A DNA stretch of 64,000 nt, taken from positions 341,806 to 405,805 of the forward strand of contig JAJEKV010000191.1 in the NCBI GenBank assembly GCA_021234155.1. Reading direction: 5' to 3'. Made by a program: the position numbers and the translations under genes. Shown piece after piece: positions 49,160 to 63,770 of this stretch. The notes below the pieces were generated by a model. The model did not search any database. It was not told the DNA's origin and was given only the letters and a program-made list of their open reading frames with translations. Position 1 is the first letter of the stretch; each line of letters begins with the position of its first letter. The DNA comes from Isoetes taiwanensis (lineage: Eukaryota; Streptophyta; Lycopodiopsida; Isoetales; Isoetaceae).

Positions 49160-52100
49160 ACAAAGGAGCAGGACCCTGTTGAAATAACATGATTCTTGAA
49201 AATGCTAGATCCCCAGAGACATCAGATATACCATGTTAATCTTTGTGCTTATTTCTTTTTTGTCGGATACGATGTTTGTTATTGCGAGATAGGTCACTTG
49301 AAAGATTTGTTCACGAGATGTTCTGGAACCGATAAGCCTTGGCGTCAAATGTCTGTGAAAGAGATCTTTACTTGAAAAATAAAAGCTATTTGTTTTCTTT
49401 GTTGTATTAGCGAGCAGGAAGGGGGCTAGCCAGCCCTCTAAAAACTTAGCACAAAAGAAATGTTGTATTGATTTGATTGTTGTAGCTTTTGGAGATAGAT
49501 TCGCCCAGTCTTGAGGATGTGCTTCAGCGGATCGATTGGAGTTATTCTTTATGACCTCTATGAAACTGAGCAGGAGGAATGGGGCTAGCCAGAGTCTGCA
49601 GCCCTCTTGGTGAACAAGAACTTCGAGCGGATCGGTATGGGTGTTGTGCGAATGTGTTGATAATTTTGTTGTTCACCGGATCTTGAATCTTTGAATCTTT
49701 GGGCCCATGAAGCTTTCTTGAAGATGATTGTTGATGTTGAAAAATTTGTAACAAAGGTAACAAAGAGCCTTACATTTGTGCCTTCAACCGGGGCTGATTG
49801 TACTGATAACCAATAGTTTTCTTACCGGATGACGAGGAAGACAAAGCGAGGATATTTTGGAAATTTTTAAACAAACTGACAAAGCGTCCGGTCGAGGCCA
49901 GCTTCGAGGCAAAGAAAAAGCATGATATTTTGGCGGTTTTGACCAAAACGTCCACTGCCGCGAAATGGGACGAAAAGAAGCTTAATGACGGTTTTCGAAA
50001 TTTTTCAAGAATGAAGTCTTGTCACCACTCAAAATGCGAGCAGGACAACATCGCGCGCAATTGAAAGAGCGAGTTTGAAAGCGACTTTTGAACAAGATTG
50101 ATTGGATCCCGGTGGCTTATCATCGGTGGTTTTGATTTGAAAGACAAAGGGCCTCCGGACAATTCGGCTGGTTAGACGATGAGCGGCAAGGCCTCCGGAC
50201 AATTCGGCTGGTTGGGCCGAGGAAAAGAGTTTAGAGTAGTGTACACAAAGTTTTCAAAGATCAAGAACCATGAGGCGACAAGACAACCGAGGGATGGCAG
50301 CAGGATGTCGAAATTCGCAGGCGGAACCGGCATCGGCCAGTACTTGATGTTGAAATATAGGTTCAGCATGCACCTTCGCTGCGTGACCATAGTGCCGGAT
50401 GCTGGCACAAAAGGCGCCACAAATACTCAAGAATAATGATGAGGGGAGAACTCGAGAACACAAGCAGGGCACAAATGCCAAGAGTAGACAAAAGTGGATC
50501 ATATTGCGAAATGAGGCGCTCAAAGCGTGAGCTGAAACCTCACAAAATGGGCGCTCCCAAAGCGTGAGCTGAAACCTTAAACAATGGCAAAATGCTCTCT
50601 ATACTTGTTGAGCAAGAGCCTAACCCTATGCTTATTGACAACATGTGGCCATGTGCCACTCGCATCTATGATGACGTATGGCCTATCACCACTAGCGTCT
50701 ATCAAGGGCTAACAACCCGAGAAGCCGGTGTATACTTCGGAGAACCGGAAAAAATGATGTCTTGTACGACCCCATAAGATGGCGGGCCGAGGAGGCAGAG
50801 CCATGTCGATGGCGTCGGAGGCGATATCCTACGACCGCAAAAGAACACATAGCAACTCAAAGAACCCCCACAAAAATACCGTAAATGGTTTAGGCCCGGA
50901 ACTAGCATGGCATGAACTAGGAAGCCAGCGCTTTAACCCTGAGAGAAGGCAGTTAGAACACCAAATCCGCTGAGAGAAAAAGCATCACCAGCGGGTGAAA
51001 ACAAGTAAGTGGAAAGAAATAGCATCACCCTCAAGGTGGAAAAATAGCATCACCCTCAAATTGGACAAAAAAATAGCATCCTTCCTCGGTGGAAAAATGT
51101 CATAGATTGAAATAAATAGCATCACCCTCAGGTGGAAATAATTAAGCATCACCCTCAAGGGTGGAAATAAAACAACATGTGAAAGAGTGACATGAAAGTA
51201 GCATAAAAACATTATTATAGCAAATGCCAGTGAACAACGTGAAAGGCCGATGTCCCCACAGGCGGGCGGAAGGGAGGCGGGGAAGGAAAGGCTGGCAGCT
51301 GAGGAAAGGCCTTGAATGGCAGGTCTTTGGAAGAAAGAGCCCTGGTGTCGTCCCTCCCAGAATAAGCGATGGAGTGATGGCTCGGATCGTCTGGGAAGGA
51401 CTATGATAGACACAAAGCGTGACTACCGAGGAGAACTTCCACAACTACAAATAGCCTTGTGAAACCTCCAAAATGTTGGGGAGCGGGTCCGGCTTACGCA
51501 GCGAGGTGAGAGGCAGGCAGCACGATGCTTCCTCTTCTCGGCCAGTCTGTATTCTCTTTGAATTGTTTCCAGGCGAGGGAGGGCTTCTTCCTTCGGATTG
51601 TAATTGGCGTATCTTTCTTGCTATACTTCGGCGCTTTGGCCTCGTCCGCATGACCCTCGTCCTTGATCCCTGGTTGTGGAAGTTCTCACGGTATTCGGGC
51701 GCTTTGTTGGTTTCTTCTGGTCCATTTTCTAGGGGCCGCATCGTTCAAAGTTTCATCGGATCGCCATTCCTGAAATGAGACTGACATATCATGCATGCAT
51801 GCGGGCGGCGCAGCGTTTGGGTGGGGGATTACTGGCTGGTAGCGTTTCGCATCCACGTCTCATCGGTAGCTTCTCTTCTCAGTGATGCCTTCTCTTGAGC
51901 CCACCCCTCCCCCCTTCTTTGTTTATTGTACAAGTTACATTTATCATGTTTTTCCACCATTTGGGTGATGCTTTTTTTCACCCTTGGGTGATCTTTATTC
52001 TCACAATTGTTTCGTTTGTTGTGTTAATTTGATGTGCGGTGGGTTAGCGGCATCAGGATTTCGACTTTCTGCATCTGGTACAGGAGCGATTCTAGCCTGC

Positions 52101-53507
52101 CAGTTTATCTAAGCCTTGACTGTCACTAGGGTTTTCCTCAAAAGCCAGAAAGACCCAGTTTTTAATCAGTGATAAAACTTTCAGCCAGGTATATCAAACC
52201 CTTTCATCCGTGGTATGTTGTTTTGGGGTCAAATGATATAGTTGGTTTTCCTTTGTTTTGGTGATGATTCGCGTAATGGCTTCACCAATCCTACGTGTAA
52301 ATCACCGAGGATCGATCAGGCGGTTGCCCGTTCGACGAGCGAGCATCGAGTGCAGCCGTACACATCATTACATACATTCGAACCTCTCATCCAGGAGTTA
52401 AGGGATCGCTATTTCTGTACAATTGCCGACTCTCATCGGCAGCTTTCTCTTAGCCGTGATGTTTTGATTGCGCGTAATTACATGCTCTCAGCAGGCTTCC
52501 CCTCTTGCATGGACGTGCTAAATGGCATTTTCCTATCATTCTTGTTTCTCTTGACATTCCTTTCTGGCGTATCCTTCACAGGCGTTTCTTATCGTCTCGG
52601 TTCTCTTCTACCTTAGCCTCGTTGACACAAAGCATCCCTTCTGGCGTTTCCTATCTTTCTACGTATCTCTATCCTTCTCGTCTACTTCTACCACCGGCAT
52701 TTCCTCCACTATGGGGCAATTCTTGACCTTCATCTCGTGGGAGTTCTCTTTAGGGCGTTGTTGTGTCATAAGTCGCGGCTCGAGAATGGTCGTCCAGCGG
52801 ATCGCGATTCTCGAGCAGGGCGAGCATGCAAGAGTTGCATGCGTTGCTGTCCATTGCATGCATTCGGGCCTCTCATCCGGTTAGAGATCGCTGGCTGCTT
52901 CTGCGTCGCCTTGACTTCTCATCGAGCGCTTTCTCTTAGCCAGTGTTTGGGTTATGTTCTATGCTCTCCCTCCCTCCACTCCCACCAAGTATTTTGTTTT
53001 CATGTATTTATTCGGCGTGTACGCTTTTATTCGACCCTCGCTTTTCGAGGGTTTTGTTCTTCTCTATTGTGTTTTGTGGTCTTGTCTGATGCAGGCGTTG
53101 CACGGCGGATTGGTTTCTTTTGGGCGTGGGTTTTGGGAGTTTAGCGGTAGGCCTTGTCATTAATCCTGGGGCTTATCGCTAGGTTTTTCCTCGAAACCAG
53201 GAAGAGGCCAGTTTTTTAATCCGTGATAAAGCCTGGTACCTGTAAACATCTATGATATATTTTGTATTTTGGGGTCGGTGTTATGGCTGGATATTCCACA
53301 TATTTTTGTTTTTGGGTAGCTTGCGATATCACGACTGCACCCACTCTCATTATAATTACTATTTCTTTGCGGGATGAATAGAAAAGCCCCATCCATCGGG
53401 CGTTGTTGTGTCATCTTGATGCAGCGGCGAGAATCTGGCACGAGATAGATGAGAAGCCTATCTATGCTTTATTGGTTTCTTGCGAGTCCCATTCTAGCTA
53501 AATTCAT
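49160..53507. mobile_element. Mosaic LTR-like block, copy 2 (degraded)
   Basis: Collinear with 15233-19834. It contains the leader (49160-50340), LTR (about 50345-50713), minisatellite (50984-51175), a GATCC palindrome remnant (about 52795-52815), cassette remnants (about 52125-52195 and 53165-53235) and the right-end junction ATTCTAGCTAAAT (53490-53505). Most hairpin stems are broken here, largely at CAG/CTG positions. Confidence 0.75.
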
Positions 53508-55149
53508 GGTTAACATCAAAATTTGGATATTTAGATTAATAATACAATGATTGAAGCTTTTTACTCACATCCATACGCATCTTTAAATTTAAAAGGGCCG
53601 GGATAAGCGAGAAGTTTTCTCCCATGCTTACACGGCGGCCTCTCCCTCTTTTGCAAGTTTTTGCTAAGCGTAGGTTACGGTTGGCTACTTGATGGTGGAG
53701 CTCCCCCCTTTCTACTTTGAATTTTATAGATCGCGCGGGATGTATAGGCTGTGGGCGATTGCAAATACTCTTCAAATGGGCTGCCATTTTGATCAAAGGA
53801 TCTACTTTCCTTCTACTTTTTCTAGAAATATATGCATCTCTTTTTTCTGTTTTGTAACATGTTAACTTGAAACCCTCTACAGGGCATCGACATTGGTATG
53901 GCAGCACATATTTTTACCTTTATAGCAGCTACGAATAGATGCGAAAATAGCATTTTGGATGCAAAATAGATTATTAGTAACATTTTGAGGATATTAAAAC
54001 ATGGTTTGCCTTTTTCTTTAGCGTTAATTACATGATTGATCTAAGAAATCACGTTACACTAAATGACATGATTGATCGATGAATACAAATGCTGAAGTTA
54101 AATTAGTAATGCAAGGGACTAATTTATATAGCAAAAGCTGGAAATGTCTACATATTATTGCTTCGAAAGCCATGGGATTGTATGAGTCAAGACTTAAAAA
54201 AATGAAAACTTGAAGCATGGCTGTATTACTAAAGTAAAATAATAAGGCATGGAGTCAAACAGGAGGTTAATGCTTCACGTGCATCACTAATATCTCAGTA
54301 AAAGTACTGTTTGATCTTTGAAAATATTGGATTTGGTTCTTTGGAACAAGCATATAGTGGCAGCTAGAATTGGGTCTTCACCTCAAGATTTTCTAAATAG
54401 TTACACTTTAACGACTTAGTTGCAAATCATTTGTGATTCTGAACTACTATAGATAAGCACATCTTTATGGAATTGGGATCAGCCAAAAAGTTGGAACTAC
54501 ATCAAGCTTACGGACTTGGTAAACCTTGCCATGAACATAATAATGGCCCAACGATGCATTATTATTAATTTGAACTTTGATTGTACTTTGTTCACATGAA
54601 TAATACTCGAGAGAGAGCTTCGAGAACTGGGTAGTGCCAAAAAGAGAATTTCTCATGCTTCGACGGAGTGGTCAAGTGTGGAGTATAAGGCTTAGGCTAG
54701 ATTAGATCCTAGCAGAAGGAAAGTATATATGCTGAAACATCTGTTCTCATGCTCAAGGGCTTGTAACCCTGGCCTCTCTTACATTATCAGTACGGTTTTT
54801 TCTTTTGAGATTACTATGTTACTTGCTACTGCATACTTTATCACTGGTTTCTTCTTACTTGTTACTTGTTACTTCTTTATGTCGCATTAATACGCTGTCT
54901 AAACTAATACTAGTTCCTGTGCTAAAATGAATTATCCAATAATGCTGGACATCTATAGCAAAAATCGTAACCGGTGCTTACTACTTCTTACTTCTTACTT
55001 CTTGCTTCTGCATATCTTTTACTTTGATAAACTAGTATCAGTTCTCAAGTTAAGCAGCGTTGTCTTAAATTTAGCGGAGGAATATGCCGGATATCTATGG
55101 CATGATGTCTATATCAGAAATTTTTAACTAATTTACTTTTCATCACAGG
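53508..55149. other. Upstream region of gene pair, copy 2
   Basis: Collinear with 19835-21497. It includes a damaged copy of the 67-bp motif (about 53630-53700). The 123-codon minus frame at 53536-53907 corresponds to a shorter, differently framed stretch in copy A and is unlikely to be a gene. Confidence 0.5.
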
Positions 55150-56783
55150 CAACAACAGGTGAGCCCATTGACACGGACAAGGAACTACTTTGGATTCCAG
55201 AACTCAGGAAAGTTGGTTTTCCTGCGCTCAACTGCCAGGTACCAAATAAAGCAGTTCACAGTTCTATTATGCCTCAATAATTCGGTCATACATAAATGAA
55301 TTATCGAAATAGAATTGGATGAGCGGATGTGCGGCAATATGCACCGTTCGCGATCTTGGCTTCAATGAATGGCTCTGTGTCCTCTTTGAAAAACTGAAGA
55401 GTAAACCAGAATACTTTGCCAACATTATCAACATTATCGACATTGTATACAATAACATGCAAGAACTTATTTGCAATAGAGCGGTTGTGGATGATAATTT
55501 TGAAAAATATTTGACAAGGCCCGAAAGGGGTTGTTGGATAATTATGGTGAAAAAGACCAAAAGAAAGGGAAGCAAAAAGCTCCCGAAGGTCAATACCCAC
55601 ATGCCTAGGGTGCAGGTCAAGGATAATGCTCCACCTAGACTTGGCAACAAATTGTTTAGCCGCATGGCTATGGAGTCTGGAAAATGCCCCTCAACAAGAG
55701 GCAATACTCACAACCCGAAGATGCTTGCCACAAAATCTTTGAGGGAGGAAGAAGAGAGATGAAAACTTAAATAGGCTGGACCTATATAATACACCTATGT
55801 TTCCTATGCTATCTCCTAGTCTAGTGGAGGCACTTGGAGAGGAACAATGCCAAAATTTATGGGAAAGTGGTAACCTTGGTATTCGTGCACCTATATCTGT
55901 GCAGGCGTGGAAATTTATGGCAGAAATAGATGACACTCTACTTGACAATGCTTATAAGGTTATTGAGAGAGGGGAATACTGCATTGAGAAAGAAAAAATC
56001 AATGTCCCTTTTGATACCACAATATTTGGGAAGGAATGTCCATGCCCAAATGGTATTTTCTGCAATCAGAAGAATCACATGGCAGCTCTACCAAATCTGC
56101 AAGGAGACTTTCTTCTTAGGAAAATATGGAGATCGTTTTGTCCATATTTCAAGTGTGCATGCGAAATGCCACCTCTATTTGCAAAATGTGGAGACAATAT
56201 CACGTGGTTTGACCAAGGTGTATGGGCTATACTAAATAATTTGGATGTGGTTTTTCCAGAACTAGGTGGCATTGAGGCCTTCCTGACCTTTATTGGTATT
56301 TTGAGCAACAACCTACAGAAGGTTGTATACGCTTTCCTCTCATATTTAAAATACAGAAAAACAGTTTGTTGCATGGCAATTGATCTTGGTGCTGACCCCA
56401 AGTTCGAAATTGAAGCTAAATATGGTAAAAGCCACATGGTTATGATAGCTGACATGATGCTCAGGCCTGAAACATATGCCAAGAAGGCGGCAAATACCAG
56501 CAAAACTAGTAAGAATCAGGGAAATAAAAAGCATAAGTCCTTGAACATGGCATCTCCCAACAACATGGCTGCATGCTATTATCCGCCAAGGATGTTCCAC
56601 CGTGGAAACAGAAATGAGGAAAGAGCAAGCGGCAGCTCTAGCGGCACTTTGGCTACTGACTCCACCACTACCAACAACTCTGCTATGGATCATATGGCTG
56701 AAGGAGATTTGTCTGTTACCAAGGCAAAGCATACAACTCAGTTTATTGCAGACCCTAAGACTGTGGACCTGGATGACTTCTAA
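55150..56783 (+). pseudogene. Cys-rich ORF1 of Penelope-like gene pair, copy B
   Basis: Same acceptor (CATCACAG/GCAACAACAGG). The N-terminal third (to about 55790) is frameshifted at several places where copy A has CTG, CAG or GCTG. From 55797 the frame is clean for 328 codons to TAA and about 95% identical in protein, with several purely synonymous differences. The first Cys cluster is intact; the second has Phe for the third Cys. The breaks may be sequencing artefacts, so functionality is undecided. Confidence 0.65.
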
Positions 56784-57187
56784 AGAGGTTAGTGCCATGC
56801 ATGGTAATTGCAAAAATAACACAGCTTTCTTTTTACCTTTTTTGATTGAGTACATCCTTTGCGCAAAATTGGACTTTAACATATAAATATAATTGGCACT
56901 GCCAAAATAGTTGTTTGACTAAGGTCCATTCAATTAGCTTATTAGAATAAAGAGTGCACGTATACTTACATACTGGCAGATACTTAGTTACTGTTTACTG
57001 CTATGATTCATGGACTAACTACAGACCCCCGTGGAAAGATATAATCATGTGGAGCGTCCAAGTTCATCTCACCTTCACCTCTTCCTAAATTTGGTTTGAA
57101 TTTTTAATATGTACATCTTAGTTTGCCTAAACTAGGGTAGGATAACAGACTTATCTGCCCTAGTTGCTTATTCTGAGTCCCATACAG

Positions 57188-58194
57188 GAACCAGAAGAAA
57201 CGGAGCATAGATGGTTGGAAATGGACACAAACAACAGGATATATATCAAAGCCAATAAAAAAGATGACAGTAAACACATAGTGCACCTCACCTACTGCTC
57301 TAGGCTTATGGATGCCATTCGAATCAGGGATATATTAAACCAAATCATACCTACTTACTTTGGGGAGGTTGGCATTGAGGCAGTTAGTGACACAATGTTC
57401 AGTTGGAAGTACGGTGCCAAATTATCCGATCTTATCTATAAGCCTTTTCACACATTCGTGGACAAGGGAGTCCCCAAATGCCCTTGCTCTAACCAGTCCC
57501 TTGTTGACTACATTGACAAGCAACACGGACACGTTCTAACTACGGACTTCAGAATTATTAGAAATAAAAGCTTAAGAAACCTTCTTAAGAAAGGGCTGAA
57601 TCACATTCCACATAGGAGGATGGATATCAATGAATGTCTGAACGCAGCCTTGGAAGGCCTGCATACCTTTCTTTTTGTCAACAGAATGGCCCTTGATATT
57701 AAGGATCTGGATCACAAAGCTATGCAACTGATTGAAACGGCCTTTAGAGAAAGAGTTCTTGTTTTGCTAAGGGAATATCTTGGCCATAGCAGGGGTAAAA
57801 TTATGCACTATATTCTTGAAGACGATGAAGATGCCATTAGTAACCTTGAATGGATCACAAAGAACTTGTATGTGGCAGGTGTGGATAAAGCCACCAACAA
57901 TCCTAGCTTCATGTGCCCTTTCTTAGCTAAAACCTTGGCCATGACTCGTTTGAGCAGTAAAGACTTCATTTGTAGCCATATTCCGGTAAATGAGATACAA
58001 ATGGAGATGAGCATAAGCACTTCTAACTTCATTCCTAAAGAATACAATCAAGAAGATATACCTCGGCTACCATATCTGTTATGCATTTACAAAGCGCATA
58101 AAAACAGCTTTAGGTGGATCACCAATGCCCATGGATCAGTTTTTTCTGAATTAGCTAATCTACGTGTCAATGGCTTGAAAATATCATTGATATA
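57188..58194 (+). pseudogene. Penelope-like reverse transcriptase, N-terminal half, copy B
   Basis: Opens after the conserved CCCATACAG acceptor (ATG 57221). It is about 92% identical to copy A and covers the same pre-RT and early RT motifs. It ends at the same Helitron CTAG (58195-58198), so the insertion predates the duplication. A one-base deletion near the end (GAAAATATC versus GAAAAATATC) changes the last codons. Confidence 0.7.
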
Positions 58195-61100
58195 CTAGTA
58201 ATGGTGCCCGGCGTTCTTTGGAGAATAGCGTTAAGGAACCTATCAGCGATGCGTTGTCTTTATAGACATGAGGTCTTTTCTAACATGTGCAAACTTATTA
58301 AAGATTTGTTGTGACTAAATGCATGCTAAAGCAAAAGAGCATAAGGAGGTATGTCTTTATGTACATATAGCAACGATGCCTAGCAAAAAAAACCTAAAAA
58401 GGTGAGATAAAAGTCGGTTAATAGTTAGCATTGGTATTAGTAGTTTTTGTGTGCATTCTACTTTAGATGGTTGAGAACTATGTATGTTCCCAAATAATAA
58501 ATTTATACTTTAGCATGTGAATTGTATGTTATCTATGGAATGCAATTGTGTTTTATATGTCTTGTTTCCCTTTCATATTGAAGAAGTTTAATGGCGGATA
58601 AGATGATTGAGAAAAGAAGTTATTAATGAGTTGTGAGGTCATTTAAAAAATTCATAGGATTGAATTGTGGCTTCTTTTTTGCTCTTATGGCGGAGTTGTT
58701 CAAACATTATCTCACATGGTATTACATTGTTCAATAGGAGTCCCCTTAGCAAGTTGGACATTCTTAGAGTCCCTTAGCAAAGTTGGAGCATTCTTACGGG
58801 TAAAAAATCTGCCAATCAATCTCAAATCTTCTACGAACATGTGTCACAGTATTATTTTATTCAATAGGGTCCTCTTAGCAAGTTGGAAAATATCAATGGA
58901 GCTTAGGCGGGGGAATGAAATTTCACGCGAAATTTCCACGAATCTGATAGAAGCGACTCCGACAAGTAGCAAAATTTGGGTAAAGGCTTCATTAGGATGA
59001 ATGCCATCCCAATTATTCCCGAGATATGGGGAGCAGCGAATCTTTGTTTTGAAGTTAAATTGTTTCAGTTGCATTGTAAACTTGAAATAATAATTATCTC
59101 TAATGCCATATGCGAATTCAACAAATTTGCACTTGACATCGTGATACTTAATGAGAATGGCTTAAAAGAGCACATGAATAGTTGTTGAAGACAAGCTAAG
59201 TATAAAGAACACCATAATCATGGGCTTGTTAAGAACTTAGATTAAGTGTCAATACCATAATCATGGGCTTGTCTTCACCTAGCGAGTGTAAAAGTATTAT
59301 GTGTTCTTAACACAAAATTAAACACAAAAATTATAGGGCACTACCCGCTTTGTCATATTGAACCCAAAAAGCCTATCATTATAGGCATTTCCTCGAGATT
59401 AAAATTACATATAAACCTCTGCTAGATTATTTCACATACGGCAAAACATCTTTATCAAAAGAATAAAATAAAAGCGACATGGGGATTTAAGAGTACCTCC
59501 ATTTGCATGTGCTTGTTGGACATATGGGTAACTTCGGATCTAAACGAGCTCCCTTACGAAAATGTACATAAAAGCTAAGACTCCCTTATGGACCATAGTG
59601 ATTAAAAATAGGGCTTAAAAAAATAAATCTAAAAGCTCACCATAAACCAAGGAATCTAAGCTTTTTTCTACCAATCAAGTGCTCCATCTTTAAGAAAATT
59701 ACATAGGCATTTGATATTGGTGTATGGCAAAATGGATAGCCACGAGCTAATGTTGGCTCACGCTAGTCGGACAAAGCGGATCAACTCTTGAAACTTCTAA
59801 TTGAGTTGCCATTTGAAGAGCTCCCATGACTTGGTACTCGTGTGACGAAACATATATGAAGAAAATTTGCACTTGACATCCACAGGAGATACTTAATGAG
59901 AATGGCTTAATGAGCTCATGAGCGGTTGTTGATAAGCGCTAAGTATGAACAATGCTCTCCTTTGGACCACCGCTATTGCATGCAATTCTTGGCCTTCTGC
60001 TGTGCCATTTCTTCAAATGGAACAATGCCAAAGTGCTCATATCCTGCCAACAACAATGTAACTCTTGTAAGTATTGGTCGGTCTGCACTTTTTAGTCTAT
60101 AGCAATATGTTAAAAATATCATTTTGGCTTAAACTTAAGAAATGTAATTATTTTGTTCTAAAAATGGGTACGCATAACAATAGAAACCTCACGATGCAAT
60201 AATCTATTGTCGAGATGCCATATTACTTATCACCAATTTTACTTGCTATTTTGTGTATTCTGAACCGCGATTACATTTCTTGGCAGTCGGTCAAGTCTAC
60301 TTTCTTTATACCAAGACACCCAATGAAGAAAGTTACGTTTATAACTTCAAACAAAAAGAGCCTAGGTCTTAGAAGGAAGTAGACCATATCAATAAATTCC
60401 TTCATGTTTGAAACATAATATTGCGGGATGGGATACAACACATTTGTCAGGCCTGTGTGCATATGAAGAAAGCTACTTTCATAACTCCAAACATATCACG
60501 CTAAAAGGTCCGGCATGTATTCTTAAAAAGATCACCGAGGAGTCAATATATTGGGTGGTCATTTTGCCCATATTAGGAAGAAGTGGTAAACACACTTTAA
60601 AGCGAATATCTCCTAACCCCGGAGGGCAAAATAAGCGATAAATTATAAATTATTATCTATTGGGCTAAAGATGTGCTTAAGTCCAGCTTTTGGCCCATTA
60701 TTGGGTCCATGATTAGTCTATTATTTGACCAATATAAGGGATAATATTAAGTAGCATCCCGGAGAATAGTTATCACATATTCTAAAGCGAAGTACTCAAA
60801 TATATCCCAAATAGAGCCATTTACTGACATTAAACTGATGTATAGTTGTGTCCCATCTATGTCATCTTAATATTTCAAAACAATGAGCTAAGGTACATCT
60901 AATGATGGCATTTATCCCCTTTGAAATTTATGCGAAGTGCGCACCGCATAACACAGTAGGTTTTTACAAAATTTACGAGCATATATTCTATTCATCATAT
61001 TATCAATAACTCTTCATTTTCATAGAATCTGAATTTACATCGAGACATATCCTAAGTCTTTGGACATCCGTCTAAGGTAGATCTTTTCCATTGGCGATTC

Positions 61101-63197
61101 ATCCATCCACAGAAAGGGGAAAACCATGCAAGTCTTAGGTATTAAAGCAAAGGTCGAGACATAACCTATAGATGCGAGTATTTCCAAAACATATCATATC
61201 GGTAACTTATTATAAATTTTTTGAAGCATTGAACTACTGTCCAATACAACCCGATTATAACAATGATTCATAAAGCGGTACCATTTTCCACAACCACAAA
61301 AGGTGGGTCCGGACATGTTACGCAATCCAACCATTCAAAGTTAGCCTAATGGGTGGCGAGAAAGGGATGCTTGAGGTAAGCAAAAAAAAAACTCTGTTTT
61401 TATCCTTTTCCTTTTAGTGTCTGAAAAAGAAAAAATAAGTCTTAGACAAATCCATTAATGATTAATGTATATCAGATTTTATTGGACCATTTTTCAATAG
61501 TCATCCATGTATCAAGCATAAGAAGGTATTCCTCTTTAAACCTATTCCTGTTGCTTCGAAGCCCGAGTAAAGGTTAAACAAATTCGTATTATAAGCAAAA
61601 ATTTGAAACATCATTTCAGCCCTTCTAGTTTAGTTTGCTACCGAGTTTGAATGCAACTATAGGCGTAAAAATCAGATGCAAATGGATAGAAAATATTATT
61701 ATGACTCTAAGAATCTAGACAATAAGTGGAACCTCATCAAGAGCGCCCGCGTCACAGTTGGTCGGATCCTCGGCACATTTCCATCGAGTTAAATTTGTCT
61801 CGGGATTATCATAAAGTGGTGCGGAGACATGCGCCATTTTCTACTGCTAAGCGATGGCCATAACTCTAGCAACCTGTGACGAATGACATTGCTTGCATCA
61901 AAATTCTTGTTCCTACTACTAGGGTTACTCAGTTTAACTCCAAAGTCTTTCCTTCTCTCTTTGTTCTTAGCTCCGGGAGGCGACCGGCCCCTCGTTTTGG
62001 TACCATATTCCAAAAAGCGAAGGCTTAGCAGAGTAAGCGCCCTAGGTTTAAGCGGAGTTTGCACTAAAGTCACGAGCGGAGGAAAGATAGCTTACCATGC
62101 ATTTTCCGCATTTGCTAGTCCATGACACGCCATAAACCATCGAGGTTTGTTCCCAAAAACTGGGCGGAACCATTAAATGTAAATCCTTATTCAGCGTGAA
62201 ATCGATGTAAAATTTCAAGTGAAAATATTTCTTAGGAATTGTATTATTCTCATGCTTCCCATGGGTAATTAATTCTCCAGTTAGTGAAAGTCATTAAGTC
62301 TAAGTCTAAGTCACAAAAATTAGTAAAAGTGGTAAAATCTTGGCCTTCAAAAAACCACAAGCCTTAGGCCACAAAAAAAATTCCTAAATTAGAACCCATT
62401 CAAAAACTTTCAAACATCATGACCAACTATATGAGACAGATTCTGGACCATTCCCAAAAATCACAGGATTAAATGGCAATATGTTTGGCCCTCAAAAAAA
62501 AATTAAACCACGGGGAATAAAGGGTTCAGTCATTCTCAAAGGTAGAACCCCTAGTAAAACAATAAAAAGGCTGCACAGTATACCTTATACACTTTAGACA
62601 TGGATCGTCTGAGGACCAAGAGGAATATGCCTTCTAATCCAACAAGGTCATAGAAATGGTTAATTGTGATGGAACATCACCTTTCAGTAGAGGAATGATT
62701 AGAGTATTTAGGCGACCATCCTAATTATATGGAAGACTTAGCTTAAGTGTATCGAATTGGCTAAGAGTTTGTGAGAACTTCCATCTGACTGACCAACCAA
62801 ATGGGATAGTCACACTTGACCTTAAACCACAAAAAAATATAGGGTCAAATATTCTTAAAGGTAGAACCCAAAGTATAATTATAAGGTGCTTTTCATTATA
62901 CCATGGGTGCTTGCATTTATCATATTCTAAACAAAGATGTGAGTAGAGGAGCGAGGAGAATAGCTATCTTATGAAAACCTAGGTCATAAAATGGTCATTT
63001 ATGATGAAATGCCACCACCGAAGATAAAAGGGGTATAATTAAGAGTCGAGTTGACAGCCACTCTATTTTATGGAAGACTACGGCTTTGGTGTGTATGTCG
63101 GACTTGGCTGAGGAATTTTCAAAAATTCATACACCATGACCAACTAAATGTGACAATCCACAGAAGCTTGACCATGTTATATATATTTATATGTATA
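58195..63197 (-). mobile_element. Gene-capturing Helitron, copy 2
   Basis: Collinear with 24582-29649. The terminal CTAG is kept, but the hairpin reads CCCGGCGTTCTTTGGAGA instead of CCCAGCGTTGCTGGGCA. It holds the GDSL-like piece (58844-59100), ALG2-like piece (about 59937-60050), damaged 67-bp motif (61319-61379) and AT-hook remnant (about 61900-62010, minus). Confidence 0.7.
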
Positions 63198-63770
63198 CTA
63201 GTAATAATTGCCCGGCGTTCTTTGGGCATATATTAAGGAAACTGTAAGTTTTTGATTGCATAAAAGAAAAGCTTGGGGAATAATCCAACTATTTAATTTT
63301 TATTATAGCGAAAACTTTTCAAAGGTATAACAATGTCTATAAGACATCTAGCTCCTTCATGTTAGATAGTGTTGCATCGGTATCTGTCACGGGAGCTTTG
63401 GTGGGAACATGATGATGCTTGTTCATAGCAATTGTTAGGTCTCCACATTGCCACATGCTAAAAGTGGCACATATCATACCACAATGGCTCTGTGTCTCAC
63501 TTGGGGTAGTGGGATTGAGAGATGCTTCAAATCTTGGACCAAAAACCTAAAAGCACTACAATACAAATTGTTAATAAATCATCTTAAAATATCAACCTCA
63601 TACGTTGTACTTGGTTTTCTTACTATTTTAGATAGAAGGCCATTTGATAGCAAATTTGAAGGAGCAGTTTCTACCTATGTCTTCTTTTCAAGGAATTAAT
63701 TATAATATTTGGGTGAGGGGCATTGGATGGCAAATGCAGTTTCACCCATGTCTACAAACATTAATAACCA
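63198..63770 (-). mobile_element. Nested Helitron 3' end, copy 2
   Basis: Equivalent to 29650-30219. CTAG is at 63198-63201; the hairpin again shows CCCGGCGTTCTTTGGGCAT in place of CCCAGCGTTGCTGGGCAT. Confidence 0.7.
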
